NCBI GenBank assembly: GCA_945957125.1
Contig: CAMFJT010000027.1
Coordinates: 1 to 35,201, forward strand
Origin: an uncultured Rhodospirillales bacterium
Lineage (GTDB): Bacteria > Pseudomonadota > Alphaproteobacteria > Reyranellales > Reyranellaceae
Reading direction: 5' to 3'
Length of the DNA stretch: 35,201 bases
The notes below the pieces were generated by a model. The model did no database searches, had not been told where the DNA came from, and saw only the letters and a list, made by a program, of their open reading frames with translations. Every line of letters begins with the position of its first letter. Positions within the stretch are counted from its first letter, which is position 1. The translations under genes were made by a program, and so were the position numbers. This document shows, one piece after another, positions 16,526-24,743 of this stretch.

Positions 16526-17560
16526 TCAGCGTCCCAGCACGTGAACGTCCTCGGGCTTCCACGACAGAATGACGGGCTCGCCGGGCCGCACCGGCGACGC
16601 GTCGAAGCGAGCCTCCGGCAGCGTGGCCGACAATGTTTCGAGGCCGACGACATCGACGCCGACCTGCACGGTCGAGCCGAGATACTCGACGGAGCGCGTC
16701 ACACCCTGCAGGGAGGTGACGCCGGCTCCACCGGACGTTCCGGCCTGCACCGACATGCGGTCGGCGCGGATGGCGACGAACGGCCCCTCGCCCGCGCCCG
16801 GCATAACAGGGGCGCGCGCGACCGCTGCGGGCAGCACGTTGTGGCCGCCGATGAACCTGGCGACGAAGGCGGAGGCCGGCCGGTTGAAGACCTCGCGCGG
16901 CGGCGCCGCCTGCTCGATCCTGCCGCCGTTCATGACGACGACGAGGTCGGCCAGCGCCATCGCCTCGTCCTGGCTGTGCGTCACATGGATGAAACTGATG
17001 CCCAGCCGCGTCTGCAGGCTCTTCAGTTCCTCGCGCATCCGGATACGCAGGAACGGATCGAGTGCCGACAGCGGCTCGTCGAGCAACAGGACCTGCGGAT
17101 CGGTGATCAAGGCGCGGGCAAGCGCCACCCTCTGTTGCTGGCCGCCGGAGAGCTGCGCTGGCAGACGGCCGGCATAGGCATCCATGTGCACGCGCTTCAG
17201 CATCTCGACGGCGCGCGCCCGGCGCGTCTCCTTGTCGATAGCTCGCATCTTGAGGCTGAACGCTACATTGTCGGTGCAATCGAGATGGGGAAAGAGCGCG
17301 TAGCTCTGGAACATCATCGCCGTGCCGCGCGCGGCTGGCGGCAGGCCGGTGATGTTCTCCGCCCCCAGGATGATGTCGCCCTCGGAAACCTCCTCGTGGC
17401 CCGCGATCATGCGCAGGGTCGTGGTCTTGCCGCAGCCGCTGGGACCGAGCAGGCAGCAGTAGGACCCGGCCGGGATCTTCAGGTGGATGGCATCGACGGC
17501 GACGGTATTTCCGTAGCGCTTCGTGAGATGAACCAGTTCGATGTCGGGCTTCGTCGCCAT
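16526..17560 (-). CDS. ABC transporter ATP-binding protein (PotA type)
   Basis: 344 residues from the ATG at 17560, which has GGGAG five bases upstream; an ATG eight codons earlier (17584) is the alternative. Walker A GPSGCGKTT (39-47), Q-loop Gln85, signature LSGGQQQR (137-144), Walker B LLLDEP (158-163) and switch His195 are all intact. The C-terminal third is a TOBE-like regulatory domain (FVAIRADRMSVQ, SVEYLGSTVQVGV) as in PotA/FbpC/CysA. First gene of the operon: ATPase, binding protein, two permeases, hydrolase. It powers import from the cytoplasmic face. Confidence 0.94.
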   Translation of the reverse strand: MATKPDIELVHLTKRYGNTVAVDAIHLKIPAGSYCCLLGPSGCGKTTTLRMIAGHEEVSEGDIILGAENITGLPPAARGTAMMFQSYALFPHLDCTDNVAFSLKMRAIDKETRRARAVEMLKRVHMDAYAGRLPAQLSGGQQQRVALARALITDPQVLLLDEPLSALDPFLRIRMREELKSLQTRLGISFIHVTHSQDEAMALADLVVVMNGGRIEQAAPPREVFNRPASAFVARFIGGHNVLPAAVARAPVMPGAGEGPFVAIRADRMSVQAGTSGGAGVTSLQGVTRSVEYLGSTVQVGVDVVGLETLSATLPEARFDASPVRPGEPVILSWKPEDVHVLGR

Positions 17561-17897
17561 GGGGCTCCCGGAAGCAAGTGCCATGCCATTACTGTAAAAT
17601 AGGAAGGGGCCCCTCCGTCAGCCGGAATTTGCCCGTCCGAGAGACCTTCTTCCCCCGAGCGCCGGCCGAAATGAGCAGGTCCCTCCACCCCGCTTCGCTC
17701 CGGTCGGGACGACGGGGCCACTGGTCCACCCCGTCGTCCCGAGCGAAGCCGAGGGACCTCGTCAGTGATGCCGGCCAGGATGATGAAGTCTCTCCGTTCC
17801 GCTTCGCTATGGTCGGGGCCACAATCCTTGCATATGGACGCCCGCCTTGGCCTGTGTCTTGCTGCTCCCTCGCCCAAGCGAGAACGGGAGGCAGGCG
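17561..17897. other. divergent intergenic region between the ABC operon and hyuAB
   Basis: A 337-base gap that must hold the promoters of both operons. Most of it is repeat sequence (17662-17818, listed separately). The outer parts are short: the ABC side has an AT-rich patch CTGTAAAATAGG near 17586-17603 that could contain a -10 box, and the hyuA side ends with GGGAGGCAGGCG, a good ribosome site for ATG 17898. No convincing coding sequence was seen. Confidence 0.6.
17662..17818. repeat. degenerate repeat cluster in the divergent promoter region
   Basis: Two direct copies of a unit beginning GCCGGCC..ATGA and running to TCCGCTTCGCT-style text (17662-17710 and 17770-17818). The first is followed by an inverted partial copy (17728-17759): AGGTCCCTC...GCTTCGCT...CGGGACGACGGGG against its reverse complement. 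Similar text, with CTTCGCTCCGCTCGGGACGAC, is found inside the repeat at 26799-27004, so this is another dispersed family. Confidence 0.75.
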
Positions 17898-19967
17898 ATG
17901 CGGTTGATTGGCGTGGATGTCGGCGGGACTTTCACCGATCTGGTCTATGCCGACACCGAGGCCGGTCAGACCGGGGTCCACAAGATCTCGACGACGCCGG
18001 ACGACCCGTCGCGCGGCGTGGTCGCGGGTCTCACCGCGCTCTGCGACAAGTACGGCATCCCGCGCGAGACGATCGACACGGTGTTCCACGGCACGACCAT
18101 CGCCACCAACGCCATCCTCGAGCATGACGGCGCGGTGACCGGCATGATCACCACCGGCGGCTACCGCGACATCCTGCATATCGGCCGCCACCAGCGGCCG
18201 CAGCATTACTCGATCATGCAGGACATCCCCTGGCAGGACCGGCCGCTGGTCAAGCGCCGCCATCGCAAGACGGTGACCGAGCGGCTGGTGCCGCCGCGCG
18301 GCGAGGAGCTGGAGCCGCTCGACGAGGCGGGCGTGCGCGCGGCGGTGCGCGAGCTGAAGGAGGCCGGCGTCGAGGCGATCGCCATCTGCTTCCTGTTCTC
18401 CTATCTCGACCCCGCGCACGAGGCGCGCGCGATGGAGATCGTGCGCGAGGAGTATCCGGCGTGTTTCGCCACGACCTCCTCCTCGGTCTCGCCGCAGTTC
18501 CGCGAGTTCGAGCGCTTCACCACGACGGCGATGAACGCCTTCGTCGGGCCCAAGGTGCGCAACTACGTCACCAAGCTCGAGAACGACATCGAGCGGAGCG
18601 GCTTCAAGGCCGACCTCCGCATCATGGCGTCCAACGGCGGCGTGGCGACACCGGCGATGGTCGCCGAGCGGCCGGTGCTCACGCTGCTCTCCGGCCCGGC
18701 CGCCGGCGTGATCGGCGGCGACTGGGCGGGCGGCCTGTCGGGCAAGCGCAACCTGATCACCTTCGATGTCGGCGGCACCTCGGCCGATATCGGCATCGTC
18801 ACCGACGGCGGATTCGGCGAGGCGACGGCGCGCGACACCTGGATCGCAGGCTTCCCCGTCCTGGTGCCGATGATCGACGTGCACACGATCGGCGCCGGCG
18901 GCGGCTCGATCGCCTTCGTCGACCAGGCCGGCGCCTTCAAGGTCGGGCCGCGCTCGGCCGGCGCCGTGCCGGGCCCGGCCGCCTACGGCCGCGGCGGCAA
19001 CCGCGCGACGGTAACCGACGCCAACGTCGTGCTGGGCCGGCTCGACGGCAAGAACTTCCTGGGCGGCGGCATGTCGCTCGACGAGGTGGCCGCGCGGCGC
19101 GTGATCGGCGAGCTGGCGCGCGAGCTCGGCCTGTCCGACCGCGAGGCCGCTGAGGGCGTTGTCACGGTGATCAACGCCAACATGGCCAACGCCATCCGCT
19201 CGCGCACCGTCCAGAAGGGCATCGATCCGCGCGACTACGCGCTGGTCGCCTTCGGCGGCGCGGGGCCGCTGCATGGCGCGGAGGTCGCCGACATGCTGGG
19301 CGTGCCCGAGGTCATCGTCCCGCCGCATCCCGGCATCACCTCGGCGGTCGGGCTGCTGATCAGCGACCTGCGCTACGACGCGATCCGCACCTCGTTCCAG
19401 ATCTCGGGCGCGGCCGACATCGCGCGCATCAACGCCGACTTCGCCGCCATGGCGAAAGAGCTGGCCGAGCGCTTCACCGCCGACGGCATCGACCTTTCCA
19501 ACGTGACCTTCGAGCGCCGCGGCGACCTGCGCTATGTCGGCCAGGGCTACGAGCTGCGCGTCCCCTTCCCCGACGGCCCGATCGACGAGGCCGCGCTCGC
19601 CCGTGCGTTCGAGGCCTTCCACGAGGTGCACAAGCGCGAGTACGGCCATCACTTCGCCGAATCGGCGATCGAGATCGTGAACCTCCGCCTGGTGGGCGCG
19701 GCGAGCGCGGCCGAGATCGCCAAGCCATCCGTTTCGGGAGGCGCGTCGCTCGACGCGGCGCGCGTGCGCAGCGGCTCCTGCACCTTCCGCGTCGACGGCC
19801 AGCTCGGCGACTACCCGACCGACTTCTATCGCCGCGACCTGCTGCCAGCCGGACAGACGATCGCCGGCCCCGCCATCGTGCTGCAGATGGACACCACTAC
19901 CGTGATCCCGCCGCAACACACCTTCGAAGCCGACACCGCCGGGAACCTGATCATCCGGAAGATCTGA
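17898..19967 (+). CDS. hyuA: hydantoinase/oxoprolinase family protein, subunit A (HyuA)
   Basis: 689 residues from ATG 17898, chosen because GGGAGG precedes it and the family N-terminus MRLIGVDVGGTFTD begins there. The nucleotide-binding fold is visible in two phosphate motifs, DVGGTFTD (7-14) and FDVGGTSADIG (289-299), plus HGTTIATNA (64-72) and SGPAAG (265-270), all typical of Hydant_A_N and Hydantoinase_A domains. With subunit B it forms ATP-dependent enzymes such as N-methylhydantoinase and 5-oxoprolinase that open small lactam or imide rings; acetone carboxylase is a more distant relative. It diverges from the ABC/ring-hydrolase operon. Substrate unknown. Confidence 0.93.
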   Translation: MRLIGVDVGGTFTDLVYADTEAGQTGVHKISTTPDDPSRGVVAGLTALCDKYGIPRETIDTVFHGTTIATNAILEHDGAVTGMITTGGYRDILHIGRHQRPQHYSIMQDIPWQDRPLVKRRHRKTVTERLVPPRGEELEPLDEAGVRAAVRELKEAGVEAIAICFLFSYLDPAHEARAMEIVREEYPACFATTSSSVSPQFREFERFTTTAMNAFVGPKVRNYVTKLENDIERSGFKADLRIMASNGGVATPAMVAERPVLTLLSGPAAGVIGGDWAGGLSGKRNLITFDVGGTSADIGIVTDGGFGEATARDTWIAGFPVLVPMIDVHTIGAGGGSIAFVDQAGAFKVGPRSAGAVPGPAAYGRGGNRATVTDANVVLGRLDGKNFLGGGMSLDEVAARRVIGELARELGLSDREAAEGVVTVINANMANAIRSRTVQKGIDPRDYALVAFGGAGPLHGAEVADMLGVPEVIVPPHPGITSAVGLLISDLRYDAIRTSFQISGAADIARINADFAAMAKELAERFTADGIDLSNVTFERRGDLRYVGQGYELRVPFPDGPIDEAALARAFEAFHEVHKREYGHHFAESAIEIVNLRLVGAASAAEIAKPSVSGGASLDAARVRSGSCTFRVDGQLGDYPTDFYRRDLLPAGQTIAGPAIVLQMDTTTVIPPQHTFEADTAGNLIIRKI

Positions 19968-19975
19968 TGTCTTCG

Positions 19976-20008
19976 CTGGGACCGCGCCACTCCGTGGCGC
20001 GGTCCCAG
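19976..20008. repeat. hairpin repeat between hyuA and hyuB
   Basis: CTGGGACCGCGCCAC (19976-19990), a three-base loop and its exact reverse complement (19994-20008). It lies in the 59-base gap between the two subunit genes and belongs to the same family as 21826-21903 and 35138-35201. It has no run of T after it, so it is not a standard terminator. Confidence 0.9.
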
Positions 20009-20026
20009 CAAAAGAGGAGAAGCAAG

Positions 20027-21820
20027 ATGAGCACCGCCGTCCGCCGCCAGCCCGCGCCGAAGCCCGACCGGATCGACCCGATCACCACCTCGGTCATCCA
20101 GGGCGCGTTGGAGAACATCGCGATCGAGATGGGCTACAAGCTGATGCGCATGAGCTACTCCTCGATCATCCGCGAGTCGGAGGATTTCGGGGCGGCCCTC
20201 GTCGATGCGGAAGGCCGCGGCCTCGCCGAGTCGGCCCAGTCGACGCCGCTGCAGTCGGGCCCGATCCCGGGCTATGTGCGCGGCATCCAGCGCATCCTGA
20301 AAGAACGCGGCGACGTCATCCGCCCGGGCGACGTCATCATGCACAACGATGCCTATTCGGGCGCCAGCCATGGACCCGACGTGGCTTTCATCGTGCCGGT
20401 GTTCGTGCAGGGCCGCCTGATCGCATTCGCCGCGACCACCGCGCACCACCTCGACATCGGCGCACTCTCGCCCGGCTCCTGCGGGATCGTCGAGGCGATC
20501 GACGCCTATGCCGAGGGCCTGCAGTTCAAGGCGATCAAGGTCTATGACCGCGGTGTCCGGAACGACGCGGTGTGGCAGATCGTGCGCGACAATATCCGCG
20601 CCTCCGACCTGGTGGTCGGCGACATGGATGCCCAGGTGGCTGCGGCCCGCATCGGCGCAGAGCGCATGGTCGAGCTGGTCGAGCGCTATGGTCTGGAGAC
20701 CTTCGAGCAGGCCTGCGGCGCGCTGATGGACCACGCCGAACGCCTGATGCGGCAGGCGATCGCGAAGCTGCCCGACGGCGTCTATCGCGCCGAGACGGCG
20801 ATCGACGGCTATCTCGACAGCGACGATCCCAACAAGAAGGAACTGCCGATCGTCGTCACCATCACCAAGAAGGACGATTCCCTGGTGGTCGACCTGACCG
20901 GCACGGCGCCGCAGGTGCCCGACCGGCCGATCAACATGCCGCTGGAAGGCACAGCCGACATCGCGATCTGGCTCACCATCCGCTCGGTGCTGCTCGATAC
21001 CGAGGTGCACGGACACATCCCGGTGAATGCGGGCCTGATCCGGCCGATCACCATCGTCGCCCCCAAGGGGTGCCTGGCCAACCCGACCTTCCCCGCCCCG
21101 ACCATCGCGCGCTTCTGTCCCGGAAACCAGCTCGCCGACACGGTGATGAAGGCGCTGTCGCAGGCCATGCCGGGCAATGTGTCGGCCGGCATCGGCAACC
21201 TCAAGGTCATCGCCTTCTCCGGCCTCAAGGACGAGACCCACTGGGTGCACATGGAGATCTTCGAGGGCTCGTACGGCGGCCGGCTGGGCAAGGACGGCAT
21301 GGACGCCGTCGACACGCTCTACGCCAACACGCGCAACAACCCGATCGAGGACATCGAGACCCACCTGCCGCTGCGCGTGCTGCGCTACGAGCTGCGCGAG
21401 GACGTGGCCGGCGCCGGCAAGTGGCGCGGCGGCTTGGGCTCGGTGCGCGAGTTCACTTTCTTGAGCGACGGCGGCGCGTCGGTCGAGGGCGAGGGCCATC
21501 GCTACCGGCCGTGGGGCTTCCTCGGCGGCGGCGAGGGCATGCCGGCCAAGCTCGACCTGATCCAGAACGGCGCCAGCCGCGCGCTGCCCTCCAAGGTGCC
21601 GTACATGCAGATCGGCAAGGACGGCCATTTCGTCTGCTACGGCCCCGCCGGCGGCGGCTACGGCAACCCGTTCGAGCGCGACCCGGCTAAGGTCGCCGAC
21701 GACGTGCTCGACGGCGTGATCACCCCGGAGACAGCGCTGCGCGACTACAAGGTCGTAGTGTCGGCCAAGGGCGTGATCGACGAGGCGGCAACGGCCAAGC
21801 GGCGCGCGGCGCGTCAGTAG
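20027..21820 (+). CDS. hyuB: hydantoinase/oxoprolinase family protein, subunit B (HyuB)
   Basis: 597 residues. The ATG at 20027 is preceded by AGAGGAG with a seven-base spacer. An in-frame ATG at 19967 overlaps the hyuA stop, but reading from it would translate the palindromic repeat (SLGPRHSVARSQ), so it is rejected. The protein carries the Hydantoinase_B layout: an early DPITTSVIQGALENIAIEMG, DVIMHNDAYSGASHGPDVAF, and a C-terminal GGLGSVREF...GGGGYG-like glycine-rich region. It partners HyuA in ATP-dependent ring opening in the cytoplasm. Confidence 0.93.
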   Translation: MSTAVRRQPAPKPDRIDPITTSVIQGALENIAIEMGYKLMRMSYSSIIRESEDFGAALVDAEGRGLAESAQSTPLQSGPIPGYVRGIQRILKERGDVIRPGDVIMHNDAYSGASHGPDVAFIVPVFVQGRLIAFAATTAHHLDIGALSPGSCGIVEAIDAYAEGLQFKAIKVYDRGVRNDAVWQIVRDNIRASDLVVGDMDAQVAAARIGAERMVELVERYGLETFEQACGALMDHAERLMRQAIAKLPDGVYRAETAIDGYLDSDDPNKKELPIVVTITKKDDSLVVDLTGTAPQVPDRPINMPLEGTADIAIWLTIRSVLLDTEVHGHIPVNAGLIRPITIVAPKGCLANPTFPAPTIARFCPGNQLADTVMKALSQAMPGNVSAGIGNLKVIAFSGLKDETHWVHMEIFEGSYGGRLGKDGMDAVDTLYANTRNNPIEDIETHLPLRVLRYELREDVAGAGKWRGGLGSVREFTFLSDGGASVEGEGHRYRPWGFLGGGEGMPAKLDLIQNGASRALPSKVPYMQIGKDGHFVCYGPAGGGYGNPFERDPAKVADDVLDGVITPETALRDYKVVVSAKGVIDEAATAKRRAARQ

Positions 21821-21825
21821 ATCGT

Positions 21826-21903
21826 CTTCCGCTGGGAGCGCGCCACTCCGTGGCGCTCATCTCATGATCATGAGCGCCATGGAGTGGCGCGATCCCAGCG
21901 AAG
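21826..21903. repeat. long imperfect palindrome between hyuB and the H1-like gene
   Basis: Arms of about 34 bases (CTTCCGCTGGGAGCGCGCCA... and its complement ending CGATCCCAGCGAAG) differ at about three positions, with a nine-base centre. It lies between convergent genes and could stop transcription from both sides. Same family as 19976-20008 and 35138-35201. Confidence 0.88.
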
Positions 21904-21904
21904 A

Positions 21905-22303
21905 TCAGCGCTTGCGGCGGGCGAGGGCGTCGCGTTGCTTGACCAGGCTGCGGAGCTGCTCTTCCTGGTCGGCGATGCGGCCGGAGGCCAGCTCTTCGTT
22001 CGAAGCGCCGGACGACGCCGCGGCCATTTCCGTGAGATCGCGGAGATTGTTGCGCAGGATGGCGATGCGCCGATCGAGTTCCGCGACCTCCGGCGACACG
22101 GCGGGGATGACGGCGGCCGGACGCTTCCGGCGGGGCGCAGCGGCCTTCTTTGCCACCTTCTTCTTCACCGCCTTCTTCTTGACCGCCTTCTTCTTGGCGA
22201 CCTTCTTTTTTCCGGCGGCCGGACGCTTGGCGGCCTTGACCGCCTTCTTGACGGCTTTCTTCTTCGTAGTGGGCTTTCGAGAGCTCGATTTCCGTGCAGC
22301 CAT
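21905..22303 (-). CDS. lysine-rich histone H1-like protein with C-terminal coiled coil
   Basis: 132 residues from ATG 22303, which follows GAGGGA; the upstream extension to 22411 lacks a ribosome site and reads as non-coding. Residues about 5-60 are nearly all Lys, Ala, Val and Arg with five-residue repeats (KKKAV KKKAV KKKVA), like bacterial H1/AlgP-type nucleoid proteins. Residues about 68-132 (SPEVAELDRRIAILRNNLRDL ... RSLVKQRDALARR, joined by a serine/alanine-rich linker) form a likely coiled coil. It probably binds DNA non-specifically and dimerises, which is inference from composition. The DNA coding the tail is a 15-base repeat prone to length change. Confidence 0.72.
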   Translation of the reverse strand: MAARKSSSRKPTTKKKAVKKAVKAAKRPAAGKKKVAKKKAVKKKAVKKKVAKKAAAPRRKRPAAVIPAVSPEVAELDRRIAILRNNLRDLTEMAAASSGASNEELASGRIADQEEQLRSLVKQRDALARRKR

Positions 22304-22447
22304 GCTTCCCTCGAGGAAAATCTGCCGCGATCCTACGGTAACGCTCGCCGCCATCGCAATGACGTAACGCGGAATCCGCTTCCCGGCCCCTCGACGGCGG
22401 CAGGCGCGCATAATAGCGTCCGCCGGCTACCAGGAGGAGAACGACCG

Positions 22448-23740
22448 ATGGCGACCAACAGCAAGCATCCGGAAACGCTCGTGCTTCATGCGGGCTATCG
22501 CAGCGATCCGACCACGACCGCGGTCGCCGTGCCGATCTATCAGACCACGAGCTTCCAGTTCCGCGACACCCAGCACGCGGCGAACCTGTTCGGCCTGGCC
22601 GAGCTGGGCAACATCTACACGCGCATCATGAACCCGACCAACGACGTGCTAGAGCAGCGCATCGCGGCCCTCGAAGGCGGCGTGGCGGCACTTTCGCTGG
22701 GTTCGGGCCAGGCGGCCTCGCTGTTCGCGGTCCAGAACATCTGCCATGCCGGCGACAACTTCGTGGCCTCGACCGACCTCTACGGCGGCACCTGGAACCT
22801 GTTCGCCAACACCATGAAGTCGATGGGCATCGAGTGCCGTTTCGTGGATCCCGCCGATCCCGAGAACTTCCGCCGCGCCACCGATGCCAAGACGCGCTGC
22901 TACTACGCCGAGACCCTGCCGAACCCCAAGCTGACGGTGTTCCCGATCGGCGAGGTGGCCAGGATCGGCCGTGAGCTGGGCGTGCCGCTGATCATGGACA
23001 ACACCGCGGCGCCGATCCTCTGCCGGCCGCTCGACCATGGTGCTGCGATCGTGATGCACTCGACCACCAAGTATATCGGCGGCCACGGCACCTCGATCGG
23101 CGGCATCATCGTCGACGGCGGAAACTTCGACTGGGAGAAGCATGCCGACCGCTTCCCGATGCTGAACACGCCCGACCCGAGCTATCACGGCGCGGTGTGG
23201 ACGCAGGCGGTCAAGCCGATGGGTCCGGTCGCCTACATCATCAAGGCGCGCGTGACCCTGCTGCGCGACGTCGGCGCGCCGATGAGCCCGTTCAACGCCT
23301 TCATGTTCATCCAGGGGCTGGAGACCTTGCCGCTGCGCATGCGGGTGCATTGCGAGAACGCCGCCGCGGTCGCCAAGCACCTGTCGGGCCACGCGAAGAT
23401 CGCCAAGGTGATCCATCCGACGGTGATGACCGGCGAGGCGAAGAAGCGGGCGGAGACCTATCTCTCGCGCGGGATGGGCGCCCTGCTCGGCTTCGAGCTG
23501 AAGGGCGGCGCCGACGCCGGGCGCAAGTTCATCGACTCGCTGAAGATGTTCTATCACGTCGCCAATATCGGCGACGCGCGCAGCCTGGCGATCCACCCCG
23601 CCTCGACCACGCATTCGCAGCTCAGCGCCGAAGAGCAGGCGAAGACCGGCGTGACGCCGGGCTATGTCCGCCTGTCGATCGGGCTGGAGCATATCGACGA
23701 CATCCTGGCCGACCTCGACCAGGCGCTCGCCGCGGCCTGA
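22448..23740 (+). CDS. metY: O-acetylhomoserine sulfhydrylase / aminocarboxypropyltransferase
   Basis: 430 residues, standard length for MetY, from ATG 22448 with AGGAGGAG eight bases upstream. PLP lysine Lys208 sits in HSTTKYIGGHGTSIGG, the MetY-type version of the motif; the N-terminal HPETLVLHAGYRSDPTT and GNIYTRIMNPTNDVLE and the C-terminal GYVRLSIGLEHIDDI are also typical of the Cys/Met metabolism PLP family. The enzyme makes homocysteine (or methionine) from O-acetylhomoserine and sulfide (or methanethiol). Methionine gamma-lyase is a less likely alternative. A perfect hairpin follows the stop. Confidence 0.93.
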   Translation: MATNSKHPETLVLHAGYRSDPTTTAVAVPIYQTTSFQFRDTQHAANLFGLAELGNIYTRIMNPTNDVLEQRIAALEGGVAALSLGSGQAASLFAVQNICHAGDNFVASTDLYGGTWNLFANTMKSMGIECRFVDPADPENFRRATDAKTRCYYAETLPNPKLTVFPIGEVARIGRELGVPLIMDNTAAPILCRPLDHGAAIVMHSTTKYIGGHGTSIGGIIVDGGNFDWEKHADRFPMLNTPDPSYHGAVWTQAVKPMGPVAYIIKARVTLLRDVGAPMSPFNAFMFIQGLETLPLRMRVHCENAAAVAKHLSGHAKIAKVIHPTVMTGEAKKRAETYLSRGMGALLGFELKGGADAGRKFIDSLKMFYHVANIGDARSLAIHPASTTHSQLSAEEQAKTGVTPGYVRLSIGLEHIDDILADLDQALAAA

Positions 23741-23748
23741 CTCGGCGT

Positions 23749-23773
23749 CCTCCCCGCGCGACGCGCGGGGAGG
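23749..23773. terminator. hairpin after metY
   Basis: CCTCCCCGCGC-GAC-GCGCGGGGAGG, an exact 11-base stem with three-base loop, nine bases after the metY stop. It lacks a T run, so full termination is uncertain; it may protect the metY 3' end while allowing some readthrough into the next gene 21 bases on. Confidence 0.55.
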
Positions 23774-23794
23774 AACGTCTTACCGGAGCGATCC

Positions 23795-24706
23795 ATGTCA
23801 CAGTGCAGGACCAGGATCGCGCTCCTGGGTGCGGGCGCGATGGGGCGGGCCCATGCCGCGGCCTATGCCACGATGGCCGATGTCGAACCGATCGAGGTCC
23901 CGGCGCGTGACGAGGCGCGCGTGCGGGCGGTGCTCACGAGCCGCGACATCGACGCCGTCGACATCTGCCTGCCCAGCGCGGTCCATGCCCGCTTCGCGAT
24001 CGCCGCCCTCGCGCGGGGCAAGCACGTCTTCTGCGAGACGCCGATGGCACTCTCGCTCGACGAGGCGCGGGCCATGCGCGACGCGGCGCGCGCGGCCGGC
24101 CGTCTGCTGCAGGTCGGCCTGCTGATGCGCTCGGTCGCGGCCTACCGGCACGTCAAGGAGCTCACGGAAGCAGGTACCCATGGCCGCCTGCTCGGCCTCT
24201 CGACGTGGCGGCTCGGCTCCTACCTCCGTCCCGAGGCGCCCGACCGCAAGCCGCACTATGGCGATCCCACGACCGAGCTGATGACCTTCGACCTCGATGT
24301 CGCGAACTGGCTGATGGGCAAGCCGGCGCGGGTCGCGGCCGCGGGCACGGGCGAAATCACCGCCCTGCTCGGCTACGCCGACGGCCGCCACGCCACCATC
24401 GCCGCCAGCGGCATGATGCCGGTGGGCATGCCGTTCACGGCAGGTTTCCGGGCGCTGTTCGAGACCGCCTGCTTCGAGCTGCAGCAGATCTTCGAAGCCG
24501 GCCCGCCACGTACGACCTTCACGATCGCCGACGGCGCCACGCCGCCGCGGCCGGTGCCGCTGGAAGACGGCAACCCCTACGAGATCGAGCTGCGCCGTTT
24601 CGTCGACTGCATCGCCGGCCGCGCCGATCCGGGCCTGCTCGACGCCGATCGCGCCATCGAGGCGCTCACCCTGTCGCTCGATATCCAGCACGCGCTCGGC
24701 GCTTGA
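23795..24706 (+). CDS. Gfo/Idh/MocA family oxidoreductase, atypical
   Basis: 303 residues. The NAD-binding start RIALLGAGAMGRAHAAAY and the family pattern GKHVFCE.PMALSLDEA are plain. Two features are unusual: the usual EKP motif reads ETP (CETPMAL), losing the lysine that contacts cofactor and substrate, and the segment between the first Rossmann helix and DAVDICLPS is about 25 residues shorter than in typical members. The usual downstream GxHxxD catalytic pattern is also not recognisable (ELMTFDLDVANW). It may be non-catalytic or act on an unusual substrate. GGAG precedes the ATG. Probably cotranscribed with metY despite the hairpin. Confidence 0.82.
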   Translation: MSQCRTRIALLGAGAMGRAHAAAYATMADVEPIEVPARDEARVRAVLTSRDIDAVDICLPSAVHARFAIAALARGKHVFCETPMALSLDEARAMRDAARAAGRLLQVGLLMRSVAAYRHVKELTEAGTHGRLLGLSTWRLGSYLRPEAPDRKPHYGDPTTELMTFDLDVANWLMGKPARVAAAGTGEITALLGYADGRHATIAASGMMPVGMPFTAGFRALFETACFELQQIFEAGPPRTTFTIADGATPPRPVPLEDGNPYEIELRRFVDCIAGRADPGLLDADRAIEALTLSLDIQHALGA

Positions 24707-24743
24707 GCGGCCGGGTCAGGGGCGTTCGTCGGAGCGCGCGCCG

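Noticed and set aside
17589-19919. 776-codon minus-strand frame opposite hyuA
   Set aside because: No recognisable motifs, composition of an antisense shadow, and hyuA is unmistakable on the other strand.
19967-20026. Earlier start for hyuB at the TGATG overlap
   Set aside because: The extra residues are the translation of the palindromic repeat, and a good ribosome site precedes ATG 20027.
22304-22447. SAM-II riboswitch upstream of metY
   Set aside because: Alphaproteobacterial methionine genes often carry one, but the conserved SAM-II core and pseudoknot partners were not found in this gap.
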